From assembly GCA_017553785.1 (NCBI GenBank), contig JAFZKD010000028.1, forward strand, positions 1-64,000: a DNA stretch of 64,000 nt, written 5' to 3'. Positions 44,944 through 53,546 of the stretch are shown here, piece after piece (positions within the stretch are counted from its first letter, which is position 1; each line of letters begins with the position of its first letter). Source of the stretch: Muribaculaceae bacterium (lineage in GTDB: Bacteria; Bacteroidota; Bacteroidia; Bacteroidales; Muribaculaceae). Made by a program: the position numbers and the translations under genes. The notes below the pieces were generated by a model, which saw only the letters and a program-made list of their open reading frames with translations, was not told where the DNA came from and searched no databases.

Positions 44944-45915
44944 ATGAGAATTGTATATATTATAGGAAATGGCTTTGATTTGTCTTTGGGCTTGAAGACA
45001 AAATACTCCGATTTTTATAATTATTTGAATCAGAAAAAGGAAGAGTGTTCATCGCAGTTAAAAGAATTATTGAAAGAAGTAAAAAGTGACTGTGAATTAT
45101 GGTCTAAAATGGAAATTGCATTTGGACTTTATACGAAGAATTTAAAGACAGTTCAGGAACTCAAGGATTTGTATGGAGAATTGAATGTTTATTTTAATGA
45201 GTACTTATTGAAAGAGGAAGCTCGTTTTAAGCCAAACTGGAAAATGAGGTATAAATGTGTATCTGACATTCTTCAGCCAGACAAATATTTAAATGATAGC
45301 GAACGTCAAACATTTAGAGCATTTGTGGGTGATGATGATTTGCGATATAGAAAAACAGTTATTTCATTGAATTATACAAGAACTTTTGAGCAGTTAATTA
45401 ATGTAAAGTCTCCCGTAGTTCAAGCCGCTTTTAACATAAGGGCGTTCGGAAAACCTAAAATAATCCATGTTCATGGAGAACTTAATCAAGACATTGTGTT
45501 AGGAGTAAACGATATTGAGCAAATAGCAAATGAGGAATTTCGTAATGATCAACTTGCTAAAGAGATATTGATAAAAGAACAATCAAACCAGTGTATGGGA
45601 TATACGCGTCATAGTGATTGTGAGAGATTAATAAAAAAAGCGAATTTGATTGTCCTTCATGGCACGTCCCTTGGAGAAACTGATCAGCGTTGGTGGAACT
45701 TAATCGGACAACAGTTGACAAAGCGGAAGTTTTTTTGTATTTTTTATTTTTTTAGGATCGAGCATGACATAAAACTTAAACAGTTTATTGCTGAAGAAAA
45801 AAGAAAAGAAAAGGAGTCAATCATGAAAAAATTAGGATTTAATGATCCTGCTACATATCCTGATGATTTGGACCAGCGTTTGTATATTATCCCTAATGCC
45901 AAATTGTTTGTATAG
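44944..45915 (+). CDS. AbiH-family abortive infection protein
   Basis: A 323-residue protein with the AbiH start motif IVYIIGNGFDLSLGLKTKYS, an internal ISLNYTRTFEQLI and HVHGELNQDIVLGVNDIE, and a late VLHGTSLGETDQRWW, the pattern of the family. AbiH proteins give phage resistance in lactococci; their mechanism is not known. The gene is strongly AT-rich with Lys codons mostly AAA, unlike its neighbours, which points to recent transfer. It ends in TAG, and the same frame stays open for 43 more codons that belong to the broken gene behind it. Confidence 0.85.
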   Translation: MRIVYIIGNGFDLSLGLKTKYSDFYNYLNQKKEECSSQLKELLKEVKSDCELWSKMEIAFGLYTKNLKTVQELKDLYGELNVYFNEYLLKEEARFKPNWKMRYKCVSDILQPDKYLNDSERQTFRAFVGDDDLRYRKTVISLNYTRTFEQLINVKSPVVQAAFNIRAFGKPKIIHVHGELNQDIVLGVNDIEQIANEEFRNDQLAKEILIKEQSNQCMGYTRHSDCERLIKKANLIVLHGTSLGETDQRWWNLIGQQLTKRKFFCIFYFFRIEHDIKLKQFIAEEKRKEKESIMKKLGFNDPATYPDDLDQRLYIIPNAKLFV

Positions 45916-46583
45916 ATTAAATATGAAGATGCTCTAGCTTTTTTGAGGACTAGTTACAAGAATGTAGTGAAAGGAATTGACTATACTCCAGTTTATATGG
46001 AACGGTTCTTCCGAAATTTATTATTAGGAGACATTGCTGTCCACTAAAAATCCAAGTATGGCAAAATGCTCATTAATCGGTTTTATAAAAGGCTCAAAAT
46101 CAATGCTATTTTTTTTGCCAAGTACTTAATTATCAGTTAGATTGCGATTTCAAATCCGTTGACTCTATTTTTGAGCATAACTCACAGAAATACAATAACT
46201 TAGAACGATAATTGCGATTTTTTAATGGACATTAATGATCAGGAGAACATAATGAATTGAGAAATCGGTATCTGCTCATTGACATGCCCGATAGCATCCA
46301 AGTACCGACCCCCTCAAGCGCCCCCTCAAGCTCTATCGGAACTGAGAACGAAAATATACTACGATTAGTGAAAGCATTGGGGATGACGCGGCTCTCGGTT
46401 AAGGAAATGTTACAGGCTGTAGGGCTAAAAGATAGAATGAATTTCCTTGAGTACTCTCTAAAGCCTGCCATCAAAGAGGGTTTTGTGGCTCAGCTTTACC
46501 CGGACAAACCTCGTCATCCCCGGCAAAAGTACCTGTTGACAGTGAAAGGTATGGCATTATACAACGAACTGGCAAAAGCTTAG
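45916..46583 (+). pseudogene. Fic-like gene remnant, truncated and interrupted
   Basis: Two pieces read as one lost protein. The left piece encodes ALAFLRTSYKNVVKGIDY then MERFFRNLLLGD up to about 46035. The right piece starts at 46242 with GEHNELRNRYLLIDM and continues to a winged-helix end (VGLKDRMNF, PDKPRHPRQKYLLTVKG) as seen at the C-terminus of Fic-family and related proteins. Joining GGA at 46027 to GGA at 46242 restores NLLLGEHNELRNRYL. The 5' part, with any catalytic motif, is missing where the AbiH gene now sits. The Fic assignment is from C-terminal pattern only. Confidence 0.65.
46035..46240. mobile_element. MITE-like insertion, about 205 bp
   Basis: Near its ends lie inverted repeats TGTCCACTAAAAATC (from 46038) and, on the other strand, TGTCCATTAAAAAATC (from 46231). 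It is flanked by AGGAGACAT (46026-46034) and AGGAGAACAT (46241-46250), which look like a 9-10 base target duplication with one base lost. It has no reading frame for a transposase and is AT-rich, so it is a non-autonomous element or a deleted IS. A target duplication of this length would fit IS4-type elements. Confidence 0.65.
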
Positions 46584-46697
46584 AGAAGGCGGATGCCAAA
46601 AAAGACTTAGCGGTTTAGCGAGGGGCAAAGAAGGCGAATGCCAACAATAACGCTATAAAAACTGAGGTTTGAGACTTAAAGTCTAAAGTCTTTTTTG

Positions 46698-46705
46698 TAC
46701 CTTTG
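46698..46705 (+). promoter_or_regulatory. -7 box for argS
   Basis: TACCTTTG, 30 bases before the ATG at 46736. No upstream TTTG at normal spacing; a palindrome AGACTTAAAGTCT lies just upstream. Confidence 0.5.
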
Positions 46706-46735
46706 CGTCTTGAAACAAAATTAAGGAGAGATATT

Positions 46736-48520
46736 ATGTCGATTGATAGTATATTGGCACAGGCTACCGCCCAGGCGGTCAAGGAGTTGTACGGCGTAGA
46801 TTTCCCCGCCGAGAAGATTGTTCCCCAAACGACCAAGAAGGAGTTTGAGGGCAACGAGACGATTGTGGTGTTCCCGTTCCTGAAGGCTTCTCACAAGGCG
46901 CCCGATGTGACCGCCCAGGAGATTGGCGAGCACATGGTGGCGCATTGCGAGGCGGTGGAGAAGTTCAACGTCATCAAGGGCTTCCTGAACATCACCATCA
47001 AGCCGTCGTTCTGGACGGGTGTGCTCAAGCACGTCGCCGAGACCCCCAACTATGGCTTTACCCCTGTGACCGATGACAGCCAACTGGTGATGATTGAGTA
47101 CTCGTCGCCCAACACCAACAAGCCGCTGCACCTGGGCCACGTGCGCAATAACCTGCTGGGTTACAGCCTGTCGTGCATCATGGAGGCCAACGGCTACAAG
47201 GTGGTTAAGACCAATATCGTCAACGACCGCGGCATCCACATCTGCAAGTCGATGCTCGCTTGGCAAAAGTGGGGCAACGGCGCTACTCCCGAGTCCACGG
47301 GCAAGAAGGGTGATCACCTGATCGGTGACTTCTATGTGGCGTTTGACAAGTACTACAAGGCAGAGGTTAGGGAACTGGTCAAGAAAGGCATGAGCCAGGA
47401 GGAGGCCGAGAAACAGGCCCCCCTCATCCAGGAGGCGCACGACATGCTGCGCCGCTGGGAGGCGGGCGACCCCGAGGTGCGTGCCCTGTGGGAAAAGATG
47501 AACCGCTGGGTATATGCCGGCTTTGACGAGACCTACAAGCGCATGGGCGTTTCGTTTGACAAGATCTACTACGAGAGCGACACCTATCTGGTGGGCCGCG
47601 ACACTGTCCTCGACGGACTGGACAAGGGTCTGTTCTATCGCAAGGACGACCAGAGCGTGTGGGCCGACCTCACGCCTGACGGCCTGGACCACAAACTGCT
47701 GCTCCGCAGCGACGGCACCTCGGTCTATATGACCCAGGATATCGGCACGGCACAGTTGCGCTACAAGGACTATCCCATCGACCGCATGATCTATGTTGTG
47801 GGCAACGAGCAGAACTACCACTTCCAGGTGCTCTCCCTGCTGCTTGACAAACTGGGCTTCAAGTGGGGCAAGGACCTCGTGCACTTCTCCTATGGTATGG
47901 TAGAACTGCCTAACGGCAAGATGAAATCACGTGAGGGCACTGTCGTCGATGCCGATGAGCTGATGGACGAGATGATTGCCACCGCTACCGAGATGGCCGG
48001 TGAGCCTGGCCGTTTGCAGGGTGTGCCCGACGAGGAGCGTGCCGACGTGCTGCGCATGATCGGGCTTGGAGCACTCAAGTACTTCATCCTCAAGGTGGAT
48101 CCCCGCAAAACCATGCTCTTTGACCCCAGCGAGTCGATCGATTTCAACGGCAACACGGGTCCCTTCATCCAGTACACCCATGCGCGTATCCAGTCGGTGC
48201 TGCGCAAGTGCTGTGATAACTACAACGAATTGGATATCAGTGCTGTATCACCTAACGAGAAGGAAACATCATTGATTCAACGTTTGGCCGATTTCTCGAC
48301 CGTCGTCAGCGATGCCGGCAAGAACTACAGCCCTGCACTCATCGCCAACTACGTCTATGACCTGGCCAAGGAGTACAACCAGTTTTACCACGACTGCAGT
48401 ATCCTCAAGGAGATGGATGCGCCTGTGCGTTGCTTCCGTTTGCTGCTCAGCGCCACCGTCGCCGATGTCATCAAACGCGGTATGGGCCTGCTCGGCATCG
48501 AGGTTCCCGACAGGATGTGA
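46736..48520 (+). CDS. argS: Arginyl-tRNA synthetase
   Basis: A 594-residue class I synthetase that charges tRNA-Arg. The ATG at 46736 is preceded by AAGGAG (46723-46728), and the -7 box at 46698 rules out the longer frame. The N-terminal Add domain is followed by the HIGH-type motif in KPLHLGHVRNNLLG, an insert, and the KMSKS counterpart KMKSREGTVVDADEL. A C-terminal anticodon-binding helical domain ends GLLGIEVPDRM. It marks the right border of the AT-rich island. Confidence 0.97.
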   Translation: MSIDSILAQATAQAVKELYGVDFPAEKIVPQTTKKEFEGNETIVVFPFLKASHKAPDVTAQEIGEHMVAHCEAVEKFNVIKGFLNITIKPSFWTGVLKHVAETPNYGFTPVTDDSQLVMIEYSSPNTNKPLHLGHVRNNLLGYSLSCIMEANGYKVVKTNIVNDRGIHICKSMLAWQKWGNGATPESTGKKGDHLIGDFYVAFDKYYKAEVRELVKKGMSQEEAEKQAPLIQEAHDMLRRWEAGDPEVRALWEKMNRWVYAGFDETYKRMGVSFDKIYYESDTYLVGRDTVLDGLDKGLFYRKDDQSVWADLTPDGLDHKLLLRSDGTSVYMTQDIGTAQLRYKDYPIDRMIYVVGNEQNYHFQVLSLLLDKLGFKWGKDLVHFSYGMVELPNGKMKSREGTVVDADELMDEMIATATEMAGEPGRLQGVPDEERADVLRMIGLGALKYFILKVDPRKTMLFDPSESIDFNGNTGPFIQYTHARIQSVLRKCCDNYNELDISAVSPNEKETSLIQRLADFSTVVSDAGKNYSPALIANYVYDLAKEYNQFYHDCSILKEMDAPVRCFRLLLSATVADVIKRGMGLLGIEVPDRM

Positions 48521-48581
48521 TACAGTTAAGAGTTAAGAGATAATAGTTAATAGATATTAGATATATAGATAAGAGGTGTTG

Positions 48582-48598
48582 TTGGCATAGTTTTTGCA
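48582..48598 (+). promoter_or_regulatory. Sigma-54 promoter before the Bax-inhibitor-1 gene
   Basis: TTGGCATAGTTTTTGCA fits the -24/-12 consensus TTGGCACGnnnnTTGCA with two mismatches, and the GG and GC are at exact spacing. The start would be near 48609 and the ATG is at 48641. Enhancer sites for the activator were not identified. Confidence 0.65.
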
Positions 48599-48640
48599 GT
48601 TTAATGCTGAAAAACGGACAACTAAAAAACTCAAAACAAT

Positions 48641-49363
48641 ATGAACGAATGGAATTTTGATAACGGCTATGATACCGCCGTGCAAGCCGAGAATGAATTG
48701 ACACTGCGCCGCTATGTCGCTGGCGTGATGCGTCGGGTTTATGGCAAGATGACATTAGGTTTGCTGCTCACGGCAATCACCGCGTTCCTGGTGGTGTCCA
48801 GCCCCGCAGTGCTGAGTTTCTTATTCAGCTCAACGGCAACGATTTGGATTCTGTTTGCCCTTGAGATCGGTTTGGTCATCTATTTGAGCGCCCGCATCGA
48901 CAAGTTGAGCAATGGCGTGGCTACGGCCCTGTTCTATGCCTATAGTGCGCTGAACGGCATCGCTCTTACTCCCATCTTCCTTGCCTATACTGGTACCTCG
49001 ATTGCCATGACGTTTGCGTTGACCGCAGGTACCTTTGGCGCAATGACCATCTTCGGCTACGTCACTCGTCAGGATCTTTCCAAGATTGGCTCGTTCCTTT
49101 TCATGGCCTTGATCGGCTTGATCGTGTGCAGCCTGGTGAATCTGTTCATGCAAAGCACGATGATGGAATTCCTCATCAGCTGCGCTGGCGTACTCATCTT
49201 TGTCGGTCTGACGGCTTGGGACACCCAGTACATCAAGCGCATGACTGCCGAGGCCGATTCCACGATGGTGGGTAAGGTGGCCACGATGGGGGCCTTGAGG
49301 CTCTATCTCGACTTCATCAACCTGTTCCTGTACCTGTTGCGTTTCTTCGGCAGCCGCGACTGA
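48641..49363 (+). CDS. Bax inhibitor-1/YccA family membrane protein
   Basis: A 240-residue protein with seven predicted membrane helices from about residue 40 on and a short cytoplasmic N-terminus. The family segments YAYSALNGIALTPIFLAYTG and LTAWDTQYIKRM, and the end YLDFINLFLYLLRFFGSRD, are clear. Bacterial members behave as pH-dependent calcium leak channels or affect membrane protease control. The upstream sigma-54 site suggests that expression depends on a stress or nutrient signal. Confidence 0.92.
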   Translation: MNEWNFDNGYDTAVQAENELTLRRYVAGVMRRVYGKMTLGLLLTAITAFLVVSSPAVLSFLFSSTATIWILFALEIGLVIYLSARIDKLSNGVATALFYAYSALNGIALTPIFLAYTGTSIAMTFALTAGTFGAMTIFGYVTRQDLSKIGSFLFMALIGLIVCSLVNLFMQSTMMEFLISCAGVLIFVGLTAWDTQYIKRMTAEADSTMVGKVATMGALRLYLDFINLFLYLLRFFGSRD

Positions 49364-49471
49364 CGTCTCAGCCGATAGATAAGATATATGGAGCCAACCC
49401 TGACGATACCAGTCGCCAGGGTTGCTTGGTTAGTACGCACGGCATTTTGCGCTACAGTATTTTCGGACATT

Positions 49472-49504
49472 TTTGGGTAGATATTTGAAAAATGATTATA
49501 TTTG
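49472..49504 (+). promoter_or_regulatory. Sigma-ABfr promoter for the alpha-amylase gene
   Basis: TTTG (49472-49475), 21 bases, then TATATTTG (49497-49504), 28 bases before the ATG at 49532. Confidence 0.72.
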
Positions 49505-49531
49505 TCGGGAAATAACCAAAAACGAAGCAAT

Positions 49532-51625
49532 ATGATGAAAAGGATCTTTAGTATTTTATTATTAGCCGTGTTGCCGTTGCTGATGGCAGCGCAGGGATGG
49601 CCTTTGAACTATGGAGGAGTGATGCTGCAAGGGTTCTACTGGGACTCTTATAGTGACAGTCAATGGACCAACTTGGAATCGCAAGCCGATGAGTTCGCCG
49701 AGTTTTTCAGCCTCGTGTGGGTGCCTCAGAGCGCCAACTGCGGCGGTTACACGTCAATGGGTTATGACGACTTGTACTGGTTTTCCAACTATAACAGTTC
49801 CTTCGGCAACAGGACCCAATTGCAGTCGATGATCAGCACCTTCAAGGCCAAGGGCATAGGTACTATCGCCGATGTGGTGATCAACCACCGCAAGAGCATC
49901 AACGACTGGGTGACCTTTCCCAGCGAGACATACAATGGTGTGACCTACAAGATGCTATCCACCGACATATGCAAAGATGATGATGGTGGCGCGACGCTTA
50001 ATTGGGCGAACAGCAACGGCAAGTCGCTCAGTTCCAACAACGACACGGGCGAGGACTGGAGCGGCCTGCGCGATCTGGACCACAACAGCAGTAACGTGCA
50101 GACGTGTGTTAAGGCTTACATCAAGATGTTGCTCGACGACTTGGGCTATGCCGGATTCCGTTACGACATGACCAAGGGCTACTCTGCGTCTTTCACAGGA
50201 ATGTACAACATCTATGCCAATCCCACTTACTCGGTGGGCGAGTATTGGGATGGTAACCAGACGGCGGTAAAGAACTGGATCGACGGCACTAAGGTCAATG
50301 GCATTGTGCAGAGCGCGGCGTTCGATTTCCCCTTCCGCTATGCCGTGCGTGATGCGGCCAACAACAACAAGTGGACCAATCTCTCGGGCAGCGGCAAGGG
50401 CCTGAATCTGGAAACCAATTATCGCCGTTATTCGGTCACGTTCATCGAGAACCACGATACCCAGTATCGTGATGCCAGCAACCCCCAGGACCCCATCAAC
50501 AAGTATGTCGAGGCCGCCAATGCCTACTTGATTGCCATGCCGGGCACACCTTGTGTCTTCCTCAAGCACTGGCAGGACTACAAGGAAAGCATCAAGCAGA
50601 TGATCTATGCCCGTCAGTTGGCAGGCGTGACCAACACCAGCACGACAGCTCAGCAGGCTTATAGCACGGCTTCGAACTACTACGCCCAGCGTACCGTGGG
50701 CACACGTGGCACCCTGTTGGTGGCAATGGGTGGCACCGCCTACACGATACCCTCAACCTATGTGGTTGTGGCCAGCGGCACTAACTACCGTTTGGCATTG
50801 AGCAAGAGCACCGAGACGGCTTGGGCCAGCGTCCCCAGTGGCGCGCATGTGGACCCCTTTGATGTCACGTTGTCGGCTGTGAGCGCCACGTCAACTGCCC
50901 AGCTGGTCTATACCCTTGACGGCACCGAACCCACCGCCAACAACGGGACCGTTGTGGCATCGGGCACTCCTGTTACCATCAACCGTTGCTGCACCCTCAA
51001 GGCGGGCTTGCTCATCAACGGCCAGGTCAGCGGTACCATCACCCGCAACTACACGGTGCAGAACGAGGTGTATGACTCCTACGAGATCACGGTCTTCCTC
51101 AAGGACCCGACCACGTCTCCCAACAACTGGCCGCGCGTGACCTATTACTGCTGGGACTGCAACAACGTGCAGCAGTGCGGTAACTGGCCCGGCGAGGTCG
51201 TAACAGACACCCGCATGGTGCATGGCGAGAAATTCTACTACAAGACCTTCACCATTACCGGCAGCCAGTATTATGTGAACTTCGTGTTCAGCCAGGGCGG
51301 CAGCACGGCGAGCAGTCACCAGACTGTGGACGTGACAGGAGTCAGGGAAACCTCGTTCTTTGAGGTGACCACACAGACCAACAAATACCAGGTGAGCGAT
51401 GTGACCGATATCTATCTGCCTTATCTGGATCACCAGGTGCTCGTGGGAGATGTCAATGGTGACAATTCGGTGACAATCTCCGATGTGACCACATTGATTG
51501 ACTATCTGTTGAGTAACGGAAGTGTGACCATTAACGCCGAAGCTGCCGATGTGAACAGTGATACAAACATCACTATTGCCGATGTCACCGCCCTCATCGA
51601 CATCCTTCTTTCAAACCAGGGTTAA
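49532..51625 (+). CDS. Secreted GH13 alpha-amylase with starch-binding region and dockerin-like tail
   Basis: A 697-residue enzyme for starch or glycogen. The start is placed after the promoter, giving a signal peptide ending MAAQ. The GH13 barrel (about 22-430) shows VMLQGFYWDSY, DVVINHR, nucleophile D212 (GFRYDMTKGY), acid/base E237 (VGEYWDG) and D309 (FIENHDTQ). A chitobiase-C-terminal-like segment (VYTLDGTEPTANNG) follows, then a CBM26-like starch-binding region (TVFLKDPTTSPNNWPRVTYY). Residues 636-697 are two dockerin-like repeats (GDVNGDNSVTISDVTTLID, DVNSDTNITIADVTALID). The tail suggests it is displayed on a scaffold. It is not in a Sus-type polysaccharide locus. Confidence 0.92.
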   Translation: MMKRIFSILLLAVLPLLMAAQGWPLNYGGVMLQGFYWDSYSDSQWTNLESQADEFAEFFSLVWVPQSANCGGYTSMGYDDLYWFSNYNSSFGNRTQLQSMISTFKAKGIGTIADVVINHRKSINDWVTFPSETYNGVTYKMLSTDICKDDDGGATLNWANSNGKSLSSNNDTGEDWSGLRDLDHNSSNVQTCVKAYIKMLLDDLGYAGFRYDMTKGYSASFTGMYNIYANPTYSVGEYWDGNQTAVKNWIDGTKVNGIVQSAAFDFPFRYAVRDAANNNKWTNLSGSGKGLNLETNYRRYSVTFIENHDTQYRDASNPQDPINKYVEAANAYLIAMPGTPCVFLKHWQDYKESIKQMIYARQLAGVTNTSTTAQQAYSTASNYYAQRTVGTRGTLLVAMGGTAYTIPSTYVVVASGTNYRLALSKSTETAWASVPSGAHVDPFDVTLSAVSATSTAQLVYTLDGTEPTANNGTVVASGTPVTINRCCTLKAGLLINGQVSGTITRNYTVQNEVYDSYEITVFLKDPTTSPNNWPRVTYYCWDCNNVQQCGNWPGEVVTDTRMVHGEKFYYKTFTITGSQYYVNFVFSQGGSTASSHQTVDVTGVRETSFFEVTTQTNKYQVSDVTDIYLPYLDHQVLVGDVNGDNSVTISDVTTLIDYLLSNGSVTINAEAADVNSDTNITIADVTALIDILLSNQG

Positions 51626-51666
51626 TAGAGAATAGTTATTTACAGATTATACTAATTGTACTTATT

Positions 51667-51701
51667 GGTGTGGTGCCGGGTCGAGGCGTCACACCTGTTT
51701 T
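51667..51701 (+). terminator. Terminator after the amylase gene
   Basis: GGTGTGGTGCC (51667-51677) pairs with GGCGTCACACC (51685-51695) with two G-T pairs, followed by TGTTTTTG. Confidence 0.8.
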
Positions 51702-51866
51702 TGATGGAATTCAAGAAAAGGACAAATGCTGCTGTCAAATAGAATTCGCTAATTCGCATTTATACCTTGGGCATGGCAATCTCACATCTTTAGGGATGAA
51801 AACACAATAAAAGGCGGTTTTCTTAGTTATTTAGATAAATAACAATTGAAATTTTACTAATTGAAA

Positions 51867-53039
51867 ATGAAACTGAAGAAATCTATAGTTGCTATCGCAT
51901 TGATGGCCGTTGCCCTGTCAGCACTTGCTCAGGACGACATCAAGAACACGGAGTTTAACCCTGTGACAACGGGTGTTACCTCGTTAAGTATTACCCCCGA
52001 TGCCCGTGGCGCATCGATGGGCGACCTTGGCGCTGCAACCGAGGCCGATGCCAATTCGCAGTTCTGGAACCCCTCAAAGTATGCATTTGCCTACAGCCAA
52101 GCCGGTGTCTCGCTGTCCTATACCCCCTGGTTGCGCAAGATTGTCAATGATATTTATTTGGCTAATTTGAGTGGATATTACAAGGTGGGCGGTGGTGACA
52201 ACCAGGCCGTCAGCGCATCATTGCGTTATTTCTCGTTGGGTGAGGTGATGGCAACCGATGGCGATGGTGCCCTGCAGGCAACCATCAACCCGTTTGAGAT
52301 GGCGGTCGATTTTGGCTATAGCCGCAAATTGAGTGAGAAATTCTCGATGGGTGTGGCCTTGCGTTATATCTATAGCGACTTGGGTTATGGCTCGGCGATG
52401 AATACCGGTGAGTCGTCAAGCGCCTCGGCGTTTGCTGCCGACTTGTCAGGTTACTACACAACCTTTCCCGTCGTTGGTCGTAACGAGTGCCAGTGGTCGC
52501 TGGGATTCAACTTGTCCAATATCGGTTCCAAGGTGTCCTATAACAAGGGCAACGATCCGGCTTATCTTCCTGCAAACCTGAAGGTGGGTACCGCTTTCAC
52601 GTTTCCCCTTGCCGACTTCAACAATTTGACGATCGCTTTAGATGCCAACAAGTTGCTCGTTCCTGCAAAGCCCCGTTTAGCGGATTTCGAGGATAATCTG
52701 GCATATGACGATGCCTTGGAGGAATGGAAAGACAAGTCGAGCATCTCGGGTATCTTTGACAGTTTCTCAGACAATTTCGCAAAGCGCATTACCTATTCTT
52801 TGGGTGCTGAATACGCCTACAATCAGCAGTTCTTCCTGCGCGGCGGATATTATTACGAGAGCAAGTATGCCGGTAACCGCCAGTACTTTGGCTTGGGTGC
52901 GGGCTTCTCGCTTAATGTGCTCAAGATTGATGCCAGCTACATGATCGCAACGGCTCAAAACAGCCCTCTGGATCAGACTTTGCGCTTTACCCTGTCGTTT
53001 GACATGGATGGCATCAAGGGACTCTTCGGCAATAACTGA
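51867..53039 (+). CDS. porV: Type IX secretion outer-membrane shuttle protein PorV
   Basis: A 390-residue FadL-like outer-membrane beta-barrel of PorV/LptO length. The ATG at 51867 gives a signal peptide MKLKKSIVAIALMAVALSAL; a TTG two codons upstream is the alternative. The family segment ITPDARGASMGDLGAATEAD and the following WNPSKYAFA are clear, and the C-terminus ends in alternating aromatic residues as in barrels. PorV carries T9SS cargo from the translocon to PorU. It is followed by ispF, an arrangement also known in Porphyromonas gingivalis, where porU lies just upstream; here porU is about 28 kb away. Confidence 0.9.
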   Translation: MKLKKSIVAIALMAVALSALAQDDIKNTEFNPVTTGVTSLSITPDARGASMGDLGAATEADANSQFWNPSKYAFAYSQAGVSLSYTPWLRKIVNDIYLANLSGYYKVGGGDNQAVSASLRYFSLGEVMATDGDGALQATINPFEMAVDFGYSRKLSEKFSMGVALRYIYSDLGYGSAMNTGESSSASAFAADLSGYYTTFPVVGRNECQWSLGFNLSNIGSKVSYNKGNDPAYLPANLKVGTAFTFPLADFNNLTIALDANKLLVPAKPRLADFEDNLAYDDALEEWKDKSSISGIFDSFSDNFAKRITYSLGAEYAYNQQFFLRGGYYYESKYAGNRQYFGLGAGFSLNVLKIDASYMIATAQNSPLDQTLRFTLSFDMDGIKGLFGNN

Positions 53040-53057
53040 TAACCCGGATTTGTGACT

Positions 53058-53546
53058 ATGTTCCGCGTGGGAATGGGATTTGACGTGCACAGGTTGGTCG
53101 AGGGGCGTCCCCTTTGGCTGGGTGGCGTCAATATCCCTTGGGAACGCGGACTGCTGGGGCACAGCGATGCCGATGTCGCCATTCACGCCTTGTGCGACGC
53201 GCTGTTGGGTGCCGCCGCACTTCGTGACATCGGTTACCACTTCCCCGATACCGACCCGCGCTACAAAGGTATCGACAGTCGCCTGTTGCTCAGGCATGTG
53301 ATTCAATTGCTTGACGAGCAGGGCTATCGCTTGGGGAACTGCGATATTACCATTTGTGCCGAGCAACCCAAACTCAATCCCTACATTCCCGCGATGCAAC
53401 AGGAATTGGCCGCTTGCATGGGTTGTGAGCCTGGTCAGGTGTCCATCAAGGCGACCACGACCGAGCGTCTCGGCTACACGGGGCGTGGCGAAGGGATTGC
53501 CGCATGGGCTGTCGCATTGATTAATACCAAACCTCAGACACCATGA
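53058..53546 (+). CDS. ispF: 2-C-methyl-D-erythritol 2,4-cyclodiphosphate synthase
   Basis: A 162-residue MEP-pathway enzyme of isoprenoid synthesis. The ATG at 53058 is chosen over GTG at 53052. The zinc site is GFDVHR (with D and H ligands) and HSDADVAIHALCDALLG, and the fold-typical IKATTTERLGYTGRGEGIAA is complete. It starts 18 bases after porV and overlaps the next gene by four bases (ATGA), so the three are probably one transcript. Confidence 0.96.
   Translation: MFRVGMGFDVHRLVEGRPLWLGGVNIPWERGLLGHSDADVAIHALCDALLGAAALRDIGYHFPDTDPRYKGIDSRLLLRHVIQLLDEQGYRLGNCDITICAEQPKLNPYIPAMQQELAACMGCEPGQVSIKATTTERLGYTGRGEGIAAWAVALINTKPQTP

Noticed and set aside
45913..45915. TAG recoding in the AbiH gene
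   Set aside because: The downstream frame resembles a different protein and AbiH already ends in a normal-looking terminus (PNAKLFV).
46721..47884. 387-codon frame on the minus strand
   Set aside because: Antisense to argS, no recognisable domain, composition typical of a shadow frame.
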